In this document: positions 17,218 to 25,780 of the stretch, piece by piece
Layout of the letters: each line of letters begins with the position of its first letter
Position numbering within the stretch: position 1 is the stretch's first letter
Translations under genes and position numbers: made by a program
The notes under the pieces: model-generated
The model's input: the letters and a program-made list of their open reading frames with translations, nothing else
Database searches by the model: none
What the model was told of the DNA's origin: nothing
From: Chloroflexota bacterium
Lineage (GTDB): Bacteria; Chloroflexota; Anaerolineae; Caldilineales; Caldilineaceae
Length of the DNA: 64,000 bases
NCBI GenBank assembly: GCA_018969295.1
Contig: JAGWYN010000004.1
Coordinates: 62,001-126,000 of the forward strand
Direction: 5' to 3'

Positions 17218-19122
17218 ATGCAGACAAAAAAAATTTTCCTGTGGACGCTTTTGGTGATGCTGGCCCTGTTCGCCACTGCCTGTGTGCCTGCGGCGCCGGG
17301 TGCCCTGCCGGCAGCAGGAGGAGAAGCCTCGTCGGCTGAGGTCGAAGAGTACACGACACCCCATCCGATCCTGAGCGACCTGCGTGTTCGCCAGGCCCTT
17401 GCCTACTGTATCGACCGCGATGCGCTGATCGCCTCCGTCTACCCGTATGTCGAAGACGGCGCTGCGCTGCGCATGGACAGCTTCCTGCCACAGACCCACT
17501 GGGCCTACAACGGGCCCTACAGCGATCTGCCCCAGTACGACCCGGAAGCGGGCAAGGCACTGCTGGAAGAAGCGGGCTGGGCAGCCGGGGATGGCCCGGT
17601 GCGCGCCAATGCAGACGGTGAACTGCTGGTGCTGAAATTTGCCACGACCAGCGCTCAGTTCCGCCAGACCTGGTCTGCGGTCATGATCCAGAATCTGGCC
17701 GACTGCGGCATCCAGATCATCCCGACCTATGCGCCGGCCTCCTGGTGGTTCGGCGACACCACCGGGCTGGCCCGCCGTGATTTTGAGCTAGGCGCTTTTG
17801 CCTGGGTGGGTCAGGCAGACCCGGCTGGCCAGACGCTCTATGCCTGCGACCAGATCCCGCTGCCTTCCAACAACTGGGAAGGCCAGAACTACATGGGCTG
17901 GTGCAACGAGACGGCCAGCCGCGCCATCGTAGCCGCCAACAACACCCTGGTGCGCGAAGAACGCATCGCCAACTACGACATCGTCCAGCAGGAATTTGCC
18001 AAGGATGTCGTCTCGATCCCGGTCTTCCAGCGCGCCGAGGCAGAAGCCTGGAGCACAAACCTGACCGGCGTCATCCCAGATGCCACCGAGTACGCCACCA
18101 CCAATATTCAGGAATGGGCTCTGGCTGACGGCGGCGACACCATCGTGGTCGGCATGACCCAGGAGCCGGACAGCATGTGGGCGCTGGTTTCCAGCATGGC
18201 TGCCCAGCGTCTGGTCGACCGCGCTGCCAAGGGTGTGATCACGTCGCAGTACAACTACGACTTCCAGCCTGTGCTGCAGGATGGCCTCTCCACCCTGGAA
18301 TCTGGGCTGGCAACCAACGAAGTGGTCGAGGTGACCGCTGGCGACCAGGTCTACGACATCGGTGGGCAGGCAGTCACCCTGGAAGAGGGTGTCGAGGTCG
18401 TTGACGCTGAGGGCAACCCGGTCGTCTACGACGGCACCAGCACCGTTTCGATGAACAAACTGACTGCCACCTACAAGCTCCTCCCCTTCACCTGGAGCGA
18501 TGGCACTGAAGGAACCGTCGCCGACATGGAGCTGGGCGCGCAGATCGACTGCGACCCGCTCTCGGGTGCGACCTCGCTCTCGGGCTGCCAGTCCATCGGC
18601 AACCCAGAGGTGGAAGGCGACATTATGAGCAAAATCTCCTTCAGCGACAGCGCGCTGGAGATGACGGTCAGCTACCTGCCTGGCTTCCAGGGCCCGACCT
18701 ACTTCCTCTATCCGTTCAACCTGTACCCGAGCCAGCAGGTCCTTTCGGACGGTCGTGTCCTGGCCGATGTCCCGGCTGAAGAATGGGTCACGCTGCCCGA
18801 GATCGCCGAACGCCCGCTCTCCTTCGGCCCCTACTTCGTCAAGGAATGGAACAAGGGACAGAGCCTCGTTCTGGAAGCCAACCCGTACTATGCGGGCGAA
18901 GTGGCGACCCCGAATGTGATCTTTGTCTTCGTGGCCGATACCAACCAGGCAGTGGCGCAGCTGCTCAACGGCGATGTCGACTACCTGGATGACTCGACCC
19001 TGGGCGCTGGCGCCGAGGTGCAGACGGTGATCGATGCGGCGGCGAGCACCGGCGCGGTCGACTACGAAATTTCGGCCAGCGCGACCTGGGAACACATCGA
19101 CATCAACATGTTCACCAAGTAG
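17218..19122 (+). CDS. Family-5 solute-binding lipoprotein with circularly permuted domain order (importer 1)
   Basis: The 634-residue product has a lipoprotein signal peptide (FATAC, lipidated Cys22) and should capture substrate outside the membrane for the adjacent permeases. The family-5 motifs occur in swapped order. HPILSDLRVRQALAYCIDR starts at His49 and LLEEAGW is at 115-121, both normally in the C-terminal half. The family N-terminus (GDTIVVGMTQEPDS) begins only near residue 306, and the N-half motif SFGPYFVKEW is at 535-544. The chain ends with WEHIDINMFTK, which normally leads straight into HPILSD. In the intact paralogue at 25781 the matching positions are His329, 391-397 and GP at 220-221. 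ATG 17218 follows AGAAGGAG. No internal stops or frameshifts appear. Confidence 0.9.
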   Translation: MQTKKIFLWTLLVMLALFATACVPAAPGALPAAGGEASSAEVEEYTTPHPILSDLRVRQALAYCIDRDALIASVYPYVEDGAALRMDSFLPQTHWAYNGPYSDLPQYDPEAGKALLEEAGWAAGDGPVRANADGELLVLKFATTSAQFRQTWSAVMIQNLADCGIQIIPTYAPASWWFGDTTGLARRDFELGAFAWVGQADPAGQTLYACDQIPLPSNNWEGQNYMGWCNETASRAIVAANNTLVREERIANYDIVQQEFAKDVVSIPVFQRAEAEAWSTNLTGVIPDATEYATTNIQEWALADGGDTIVVGMTQEPDSMWALVSSMAAQRLVDRAAKGVITSQYNYDFQPVLQDGLSTLESGLATNEVVEVTAGDQVYDIGGQAVTLEEGVEVVDAEGNPVVYDGTSTVSMNKLTATYKLLPFTWSDGTEGTVADMELGAQIDCDPLSGATSLSGCQSIGNPEVEGDIMSKISFSDSALEMTVSYLPGFQGPTYFLYPFNLYPSQQVLSDGRVLADVPAEEWVTLPEIAERPLSFGPYFVKEWNKGQSLVLEANPYYAGEVATPNVIFVFVADTNQAVAQLLNGDVDYLDDSTLGAGAEVQTVIDAAASTGAVDYEISASATWEHIDINMFTK

Positions 19123-19171
19123 TCTGGATCTGTGGCTCTCCTGCACAAAATGGAGGGCTCCTTTCTAGGTA

Positions 19172-19210
19172 CAAACGGGCGGGCCAGCACGCTGCGAACC
19201 CGCCCGTTTG
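19172..19210 (+). terminator. 12-bp hairpin after the permuted binding-protein gene
   Basis: Arms 19172-19183 and 19199-19210 are exact complements, and a short inner stem (CAGC/GCTG) lies within the loop. There is no T-run and the permease gene follows in the same direction 39 bases on. This fits a 3' stabiliser of binding-protein mRNA better than a full stop. Confidence 0.6.
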
Positions 19211-19248
19211 CATAGAAGTGACTCGTTTTTACGACGGAATCTCCTGCC

Positions 19249-20436
19249 ATGACCGCTTATCTGATTCGCCGCCTCGTGCAAATGTTGATCGTCGTCTTTG
19301 GCGTCTCGATCTTCATGTTTTTTCTTTTCAACATTGCGCCGGGCGGGCCGTTGACTGGCCTGCAGCAACAGCAGCGCCGCATCTCGCCGGAGGAACTGGC
19401 GCGCATCCGGGCCCAATATGAGCTGGATCTCTACTGGCCGATCCGGTATACCCGTTGGCTGGTGGGCTGGCCGCAGGGGCCGCTGGTGATCGACGGCCAG
19501 GAGTGGTTTGCCAATGTGCCGGTGGGCTGCTACATGGAGGCAACCCCAGAACAAGGGGGGGGCTGCTTCAATTACGTCTACTTGAGCGAGATGCCGAAGA
19601 TTCATCCCCCGATCAAAAGCAGTCGAGGAATTTTGTTTGGCGACTTTGGGCAGTCGACCGTCGTCCAGGCGGGCCGGCCGGTATGGGATCTGTTGACCAG
19701 CCGGCTGTGGGCCACGGTGGAGCTGCAAGTGATTTCGCTCGTGCTGTCGCTGGCCATTGCTGTGCCGTTGGGCATTTACAGTGCTGTCCATCAATACTCC
19801 AAATTTGACTATGTTTTCACGACGACCGCCTTTGTTGGTTCGTCGATGCCGACCTTTTTCTTTGCGCTGCTTTTTATTCTGGGATTTACGATCCTGGGCG
19901 GGCGTCTCCAGGAGCTCTGGCCCTGGTGGCCGACCTTGCCCCCTGGGCTGCGCGAGGCCGTGCGCCCCTACGATGTGGCAAACTGGCTGAATCGGGTGGA
20001 CCCGGGTTCAGCCTTGGATCGCTTTTTGCATCTGTTGATGCCGGTGGGGGTGTTGACGATCGTCAGTGTCGCCTCGTGGAGTCGTTTTTTGCGCTCGTCG
20101 ATGCTGGAGGTGCTGCGCCAGGACTATGTGCGCACCGCGCGCGCCAAAGGCCTGATCGAGCGGGTGGTGATCAACAAGCATGCGCTGCGCAACGCGTTGA
20201 TTCCGTTCATCACCATCATTGTGCTGCAGATCCCTCTTTTTTTTGCGGGTGCGATCGTGACGGAGACTGTCTTTGCCTGGCCAGGGATGGGGCGGCTTTA
20301 TTTTGATGCGCTCAGCCGCTCTGACTACAACGTGGCGTTGGCGTTTATCTATGTGACGACGATTCTGACGGTGGCAGCGACCCTGTTGGGCGACATCCTC
20401 TATTCGATCGTCGACCCCCGCATCCGGTACTCGTAG
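19249..20436 (+). CDS. Peptide-type ABC importer permease, DppB/OppB family (importer 1)
   Basis: The 395-residue protein has TM1 at about 10-28 and five more helices in the C-terminal 250 residues. The coupling motif for the ATPases is in the stretch EVLRQDYVRTARAKGL, and WPGMGRLYFDALSRSDY is typical of the B subunit. It is longer than the usual 305-340 residues because of an extended extracytoplasmic loop at about 60-145, which contains two cysteines (GCYME and GGGCFNY). The ribosome-binding site before ATG 19249 is weak. It pairs with the next gene. Confidence 0.92.
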   Translation: MTAYLIRRLVQMLIVVFGVSIFMFFLFNIAPGGPLTGLQQQQRRISPEELARIRAQYELDLYWPIRYTRWLVGWPQGPLVIDGQEWFANVPVGCYMEATPEQGGGCFNYVYLSEMPKIHPPIKSSRGILFGDFGQSTVVQAGRPVWDLLTSRLWATVELQVISLVLSLAIAVPLGIYSAVHQYSKFDYVFTTTAFVGSSMPTFFFALLFILGFTILGGRLQELWPWWPTLPPGLREAVRPYDVANWLNRVDPGSALDRFLHLLMPVGVLTIVSVASWSRFLRSSMLEVLRQDYVRTARAKGLIERVVINKHALRNALIPFITIIVLQIPLFFAGAIVTETVFAWPGMGRLYFDALSRSDYNVALAFIYVTTILTVAATLLGDILYSIVDPRIRYS

Positions 20437-20451
20437 TTTGGAGGAGCGTCG

Positions 20452-21453
20452 ATGAGTGTCTCTGCCGAGTCGTTGACCCTGCGCAAACTTCCGCGCGAAG
20501 GCAAAGAAGAGAGCCAGTTTCAGATTGTTTTGCGTCGCTTTTTGCGCCATCGGCTGGCGGTGGCCAGCGTGGCGGTGATTGTGGTGCTTTTTGTGGCTGC
20601 GCTGCTGGCGCCGTTGGTGGCCCCTTTCCCACGCGACGCGGTCGACATTGCGGTCGCTACCCGGCCGGGCCCGCCAGGCACCATGAGCAGTCAGGGAGAG
20701 ATGCATCCGCTGGGGGTCGACCATCTGGGCCGAGACCTCTTTACCCGCCTGCTGTACGGCGCACGGGTCTCGTTGTCGATTGCCTTCATCGTGGTGGTCG
20801 TCTCTGAATTGTTCGGGGTCGTGTTGGGGGCTGTCGCCGGTTTTATGGGGGGCTGGTTCGACACCGTCATCTCCCGGCTGGTCGAGTTCCTGCTCTCCAT
20901 CCCGACGCTGCCGATTCTGCTGATCACCGCTTCCATTTTGATCAAGACTGAGGCGCAGCTGCCGCTGCCGGCCGTTGCCACCGACTTTGTCTCCTGGATG
21001 CTGGCAGCCCCCATCCAAGAGGCCAATAAAGTGGTTGTGCTGATGGCCATCCTCATTTTGCTGGGGTGGACAGGGGCAGCCCGGCTGATGCGCGGCATGG
21101 CGCTGACGTTGCGCAACCAGGATTTTGTGGAAGCGCTGCGTGCAGTAGGCGCTTCCAACACACGCATCATCTTCCGCCACATCATCCCCAACGGGCTGGC
21201 GCCGATCCTGGTCAACGCCAGTCTAGGGCTGGCCGGCATCGTGATCGCCGAAGCGACCCTCAGTTTTCTCGGGGTCGGGGTACAGGAACCGACCCCCTCC
21301 TGGGGAAACATGCTCTCGACAGCCCAGAGCTATATGTTTCAGCACCCGTGGCTGCCGCTGATCCCTGGGATCCCACTCTGTCTGGTCACCATTGCATTCA
21401 ACTTCATCGGCGATGGCCTGCGCGATGCCCTGGACCCGCGCCTGAAACGGTGA
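20452..21453 (+). CDS. Peptide-type ABC importer permease, DppC/OppC family (importer 1)
   Basis: The 333-residue protein has a long N-terminal cytoplasmic stretch, TM1 at about 35-58, HPLGVDHLGRDLFTRLLYGARVSL and the coupling motif DFVEALRAVGASNTRIIFRHIIPN. SFLGVGVQEPTPSWGNML is standard for the C subunit. A segment of about 45 residues between the third and fourth helices (QLPLPAVATDFVSWM) is longer than usual. GGAGGAG lies before ATG 20452. It completes importer 1. Confidence 0.92.
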   Translation: MSVSAESLTLRKLPREGKEESQFQIVLRRFLRHRLAVASVAVIVVLFVAALLAPLVAPFPRDAVDIAVATRPGPPGTMSSQGEMHPLGVDHLGRDLFTRLLYGARVSLSIAFIVVVVSELFGVVLGAVAGFMGGWFDTVISRLVEFLLSIPTLPILLITASILIKTEAQLPLPAVATDFVSWMLAAPIQEANKVVVLMAILILLGWTGAARLMRGMALTLRNQDFVEALRAVGASNTRIIFRHIIPNGLAPILVNASLGLAGIVIAEATLSFLGVGVQEPTPSWGNMLSTAQSYMFQHPWLPLIPGIPLCLVTIAFNFIGDGLRDALDPRLKR

Positions 21454-21537
21454 GGCAGCGGCTGGGTCCACAAGCGCACGCTGTCAGGAGCAAAAAACTT
21501 TCCAGACGGTTCACAACGTGAAGGTGCAACAGAGTGT

Positions 21538-22620
21538 ATGGCAAACAAGAATGGCCTGCAGAGCGCAACCGGCCCCCTGCTTGAAATTAAGGGGTTGAAA
21601 ACCTATTTCTACACCGAAGACGGCGTGGTCCAGGCGATCAACGGCGTCGACTTTGCGATTGCGCCCGGCGAAGTGATGGGGCTGGTCGGCGAGTCGGGCA
21701 GCGGCAAAAGTGTCACTTCGCTCTCCATCATGCGCCTGCTGCCCGCTTCGGGCAAAATTGTCGAAGGGCAGATCCTGTTTGGCAACGAAGATCTGACCCA
21801 GCTGGGGGAGAAACGGCTGCTCGAAATTCGAGGCAACGAGATCTCCATGATCTTCCAGCAGCCCACCAGCTGTCTCAACCCGGTCTTCCGCATCGGCGAC
21901 CAGATCGCCGAGGCCATCCTGACCCATGCTCGGATCAGCAAAGAGGAGGCCCACCGCCAGGCGGTGGAAATGCTGCGCACCGTTGGAATCCCAGACCCGG
22001 CCCGAAGGGCCAACGCCTACCCGCACGAGATTTCGGGCGGGCAGGCCCAGCGTGTGATGATTGCCATGGCGCTGGCCACCCGCCCCAAGCTGCTGATCGC
22101 CGACGAACCCACCACTGCGCTGGATGTCACGATCCAGGCCCAGATTTTGGATTTGATGCGCAACCTGCGCAGCGAAACAGGCACGTCGATTTTGTTGATC
22201 ACCCACGACATGGGGGTGATCGCTGAAATGTGCGACAAGGTCGCCGTGATGTACGCAGGCCAGATCGTCGAATATGCCGACGTGGTGGCGCTGTTCGACG
22301 ATCCGCTGCACCCGTACGCGGAAGGACTGCTGGCAGCCATCCCCGTGTTGGGGGTCGTGCAGCAGCATCTGGCTGTGATCCCTGGCTCGGTCCCCAATCT
22401 GATCGACCTGCCGCCCGGCTGCAAGTTTGCCCCGCGCTGCCCCTATGCGCAGCCGCTCTGTACCCAGCGCCAGCCAGCGCTGCTCGAAACCAAAGCGGGC
22501 CACTGGACGCGCTGCTTCATGCGCACCCCGGAGACAGCCGAGCAGTGGGCAGGGATCGGCAAAGCTACCTGGCGATTTGGCGGCGATGAAGTGTTGACAG
22601 GGCTGGCTGTTTCCAGCTGA
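21538..22620 (+). CDS. Peptide-type ABC importer ATPase, DppD/OppD family (importer 2)
   Basis: The 360-residue ATPase shows Walker A GESGSGKSV, signature ISGGQAQRVM (Gln in place of the usual Met-Arg), Walker B LLIADEPTTALD, H-loop ITHDMGV and the oligo_HPY motif CKFAPRCPYAQPLC. It starts 84 bases after the importer-1 permease with no clear terminator between, so both importers may share a transcript. It forms a heterodimer with the next gene product. Confidence 0.93.
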   Translation: MANKNGLQSATGPLLEIKGLKTYFYTEDGVVQAINGVDFAIAPGEVMGLVGESGSGKSVTSLSIMRLLPASGKIVEGQILFGNEDLTQLGEKRLLEIRGNEISMIFQQPTSCLNPVFRIGDQIAEAILTHARISKEEAHRQAVEMLRTVGIPDPARRANAYPHEISGGQAQRVMIAMALATRPKLLIADEPTTALDVTIQAQILDLMRNLRSETGTSILLITHDMGVIAEMCDKVAVMYAGQIVEYADVVALFDDPLHPYAEGLLAAIPVLGVVQQHLAVIPGSVPNLIDLPPGCKFAPRCPYAQPLCTQRQPALLETKAGHWTRCFMRTPETAEQWAGIGKATWRFGGDEVLTGLAVSS

Positions 22621-22637
22621 AGCTACCAGGACTACGT

Positions 22638-23624
22638 ATGGCGCCCACAGTTTCTACAGCACACAAGGACCTTCTGGTTGTCCAGAATCTCAAGACCTAT
22701 TTCCCGGTGCGTTCCGGGGTCTTCCAGCGCGTCTCTGCCTGGGTCAAGGCAGTCGACGACGTCAGCTTCACCGTACGGGAAGGGGAGACCTTTGGCCTGG
22801 TCGGCGAGTCGGGGTGCGGCAAGACGACCGTCTCGCGTTCGATCCTGCGGCTGATCCCAACCCAAGGCGGTTCGGTCTTCTTTGACGGGCAGGAGGTCTT
22901 TCGCCTGCGCAGCCAGGAGCTCAAGGCGCTGCGCCGCCACATGCAGATCGTCTTCCAGGACCCCTACTCGTCGTTGGATCCACGCATGCCGGTCGGCGAC
23001 ATCATCGCAGAAAGCCTGCTCATCCACGGGGTCAAAAATCGCAGCGAGCGCAACGCAGCGGTGCAGGAGATGTTGGCCAAGGTCGGGCTCAACCCCTACC
23101 ATGCCCACCGCTACCCCCATGAATTTTCGGGCGGACAACGCCAACGGATCGGCATCGCGCGCGCCCTGGCGCTCAACCCCCGCTTTATCGTCTGCGACGA
23201 ACCGGTCTCGGCGCTCGACGTCTCCATCCAGTCACAAATTCTCAACCTGCTCAAAGACCTGCAGCGCGAGTACGGGTTTTCCTACCTGTTTGTCGCCCAC
23301 GACCTCAGCGTGGTCGAACATATCAGCGACCGGGTCGGGGTGATGTATCTGGGCAAACTGGTCGAGATGGCGCCGCGCGAATCGCTTTTCATCGAACCGC
23401 TGCACCCCTACACACGGGCCCTGATGTCGGCCATCCCCGTGCCAGACCCGCGCCGTCGGCGCGAGCGGATCGTGCTCAAAGGCGAGGTGCCCTCCCCGTT
23501 GAACCCGCCCTCTGGCTGCCGTTTCCATCCGCGCTGCCCGATCGCGCAGGAGGTGTGCGGCAAGGTCGAACCGGCCTTCACCGAAAAGCGACCTGACCAC
23601 TGGGTCGCCTGCCACCTCGTTTAG
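22638..23624 (+). CDS. Peptide-type ABC importer ATPase, DppF/OppF family (importer 2)
   Basis: The 328-residue ATPase has KTYFPVRSGVFQR, Walker A GESGCGKTT, signature FSGGQRQRIG, Walker B FIVCDEPVSALD and the C-terminal motif CRFHPRCPIAQEVC. The insertion FQRVSAWV between the first strands marks it as F-type. It begins 17 bases after the D-type gene and its stop lies two bases before the ATG of the permease gene. Confidence 0.93.
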   Translation: MAPTVSTAHKDLLVVQNLKTYFPVRSGVFQRVSAWVKAVDDVSFTVREGETFGLVGESGCGKTTVSRSILRLIPTQGGSVFFDGQEVFRLRSQELKALRRHMQIVFQDPYSSLDPRMPVGDIIAESLLIHGVKNRSERNAAVQEMLAKVGLNPYHAHRYPHEFSGGQRQRIGIARALALNPRFIVCDEPVSALDVSIQSQILNLLKDLQREYGFSYLFVAHDLSVVEHISDRVGVMYLGKLVEMAPRESLFIEPLHPYTRALMSAIPVPDPRRRRERIVLKGEVPSPLNPPSGCRFHPRCPIAQEVCGKVEPAFTEKRPDHWVACHLV

Positions 23625-23626
23625 CC

Positions 23627-24694
23627 ATGGGCCGCTACATCGTTCGGCGCCTGCTGCAGGCGATCCCAACCCTGCTCGGGGTCAGCATTCTGAGCTTTCT
23701 GTTGATCAGCGCGGCGCCCGGCGACCCGGTCACGCTCCGCACCTTCGGCGATGTGCGGATGACCGAGCAGGCTCGCCAGGTTCTGCGCCAACAATTGGGG
23801 CTGGACCAGCCCTTTTTTGTGCAGTACCTGGCCTGGATGACAGGATGGTCGGTGCGCCCAGGAGATCAGGTTGCAGCGCTCACGACCCCGCAGGTGCGCT
23901 GCAGCTACTGGGAGGGGCTGCAGCTGACCCTCTGCGACCGTGGGGGCGGCATTTTGCGGGGCGATTTGGGAACCAGCCTGGACACCAAACAACCGGTCTG
24001 GGCGCGCGTGGTCGAACGGATGGCGGCCACCCTGGAGCTGGGCGTCGCCAGCCTGCTCCTTTCACTGGCCATCGGGGTGCCGCTTGGGGTCCTGAGTGCG
24101 GTCCACCGCGGGTCGGTGTTCGACAATGTGGTGCGTTTTTTCGCCGTGATCTTTCAGGCGATCCCCATCTTCTGGATGGCCCTGCTGCTCATCCTGTTCT
24201 TTGCGGTCTATCTGGGCTGGTTGCCGACCGGAGGGCGGCAGACTGTGTCGCTGGCACAAGAGTTCGACCTGGGCGACCGGATTCGCCACCTGCTGCTGCC
24301 TGCGCTGGTATTGTCGTTCGGGGGGATTGCAGGCTTCAGCCGCATCATGCGCACCGAAATGTTGGAAGTTTTGCACGCGGACTACATTCGCACGGCCCAG
24401 GCCAAGGGGCTGGTATCAAGCCAGGTCTGGTTTGTACATGGGCTGCGCAACGCGCTGATCCCGCTGATGACTGTGATGGGCCCTGCCGTGGTCGGCGTGC
24501 TTGGGGGAGCCGTCGTGGTCGAGACCCTCTTTGCCTGGCCGGGCATGGGCAGGCTGACCGTCAACGCGGCGTTTCAGCAGGACTACCCCGTCGTGCTCGG
24601 CACCGGGATGTTTTTTGCTCTCTTGACGGTGGCTGGCTACTTGTTGTCCGACCTCTTTTATGCTGCGGTCGACCCGCGCGTGCGTTTTGAGTAA
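23627..24694 (+). CDS. Peptide-type ABC importer permease, DppB/OppB family (importer 2)
   Basis: The 355-residue protein follows the DppB plan: TM1 at about 10-30, FGDVRMTEQARQVLRQQLGLDQPFFVQY, coupling stretch EVLHADYIRTAQAKGL, then WPGMGRLTVNAAFQQDYPV. Its first extracytoplasmic loop is extended and holds two cysteines (RCSYWEG and TLCDRGGG), like the importer-1 B subunit though with different sequence. It starts two bases after the preceding ATPase gene. Confidence 0.92.
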   Translation: MGRYIVRRLLQAIPTLLGVSILSFLLISAAPGDPVTLRTFGDVRMTEQARQVLRQQLGLDQPFFVQYLAWMTGWSVRPGDQVAALTTPQVRCSYWEGLQLTLCDRGGGILRGDLGTSLDTKQPVWARVVERMAATLELGVASLLLSLAIGVPLGVLSAVHRGSVFDNVVRFFAVIFQAIPIFWMALLLILFFAVYLGWLPTGGRQTVSLAQEFDLGDRIRHLLLPALVLSFGGIAGFSRIMRTEMLEVLHADYIRTAQAKGLVSSQVWFVHGLRNALIPLMTVMGPAVVGVLGGAVVVETLFAWPGMGRLTVNAAFQQDYPVVLGTGMFFALLTVAGYLLSDLFYAAVDPRVRFE

Positions 24695-24707
24695 GCGGCA
24701 GGATCGT

Positions 24708-25733
24708 ATGGCTCTGGAGCAAACAACTGTACCGCCGCTGGCTGTGTCCCACACGCTGGTGTTGACGAACAAACCGCAGAGCTACCTGGACATGGCATTG
24801 GCCCGCCTGCGTCGGGACCCGCTGACCTTGGCTGCACTGGCGTTTTTGCTGGCGGTCGGGCTGCTGGCCGCCGCTGCAGGCCCCATCACCGCCGTGTTGG
24901 GGGTTGACCCCAACCAGACCCACCCAGCCAATCATTTTCAGCAGCCTTATCTGATCCCCTATCTGCAATGGCTGTTGGGGGTCGACACAAAAACTGCGCC
25001 GACCTTGCTCTATCGCTCGGAGGGCGTGCCCCACTGGCTGGGGACAGACCAGCTGGGCCGCGACCAGCTGGCAAGGCTGCTCTACGGGGCGCGGGTCAGC
25101 CTGAGCATTGCGCTGGTGGCTGCGGCCCTGTCGGTGGTGCTTGGGGTCATGGTGGGCGCGCTCGCCGGCTATTTTGGCGGGTGGGTCGACGACATTGTGA
25201 TGTGGCTCATCACGACCCTGACGACGATCCCGGATATCTACCTGCTGATCATCGTCAGCGCGATCTTTCGGCCGACGCCGGCCACGCTGACCCTCTTCCT
25301 CGGTTTTCTCGGTTGGTTTGGCACCGCACGGTTGATGCGCGGCAACGTCCTCAAGGTCCGCTCGCTCGAATATACAACCGCCGCACGCGCGCTGGGTGCC
25401 AGCAATATACGGGTCATGCTGCGCCATGTCATCCCCAACAGCCTGCCGATCATCGTCGTGAGTACCACAGTCGGCATCGGCGCCTTGATCTCGGCAGAGT
25501 CCGTGCTCAGCTTTTTGGGGCTGGGCGTCCAGCCGCCCACAGCCACCTGGGGCAACATGCTCTACCGCGCCAACGAGTTCGTCTTTTTGCGTGACCCAGC
25601 CACCAAGGGGTTCATGGGGCTGCACCTGCTGTTCGGGCCCGGTGTGCTGATCACCCTCACCGTGTTGTCGTTTTACCTGATCGGGGATGGGCTGCGCGAC
25701 GCGCTCGACCCGATGCTCAAAAACAAAAAGTGA
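24708..25733 (+). CDS. Peptide-type ABC importer permease, DppC/OppC family (importer 2)
   Basis: The 341-residue protein has TM1 at about 45-62, HWLGTDQLGRDQLARLLYGARVSL, the coupling motif EYTTAARALGASNIRVMLRHVIPN and SFLGLGVQPPTATWGNML. A stretch of some 35 residues between TM1 and the GTDQLGRD motif (about 65-100) is longer than in standard C subunits. ATG 24708 lies 13 bases after the B-subunit stop. The binding-protein gene follows after 47 bases. Confidence 0.92.
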   Translation: MALEQTTVPPLAVSHTLVLTNKPQSYLDMALARLRRDPLTLAALAFLLAVGLLAAAAGPITAVLGVDPNQTHPANHFQQPYLIPYLQWLLGVDTKTAPTLLYRSEGVPHWLGTDQLGRDQLARLLYGARVSLSIALVAAALSVVLGVMVGALAGYFGGWVDDIVMWLITTLTTIPDIYLLIIVSAIFRPTPATLTLFLGFLGWFGTARLMRGNVLKVRSLEYTTAARALGASNIRVMLRHVIPNSLPIIVVSTTVGIGALISAESVLSFLGLGVQPPTATWGNMLYRANEFVFLRDPATKGFMGLHLLFGPGVLITLTVLSFYLIGDGLRDALDPMLKNKK

Positions 25734-25780
25734 CAAAGTTTGTGTCGCCGCAGAAATCAGAAGCTTGGAAGGAGCCAATC

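Noticed and set aside
17218..19122. Frameshifted or fragmentary binding-protein pseudogene
   Set aside because: The frame is open throughout, has a signal peptide and ribosome-binding site, and contains both family halves once each, complete but in swapped order.
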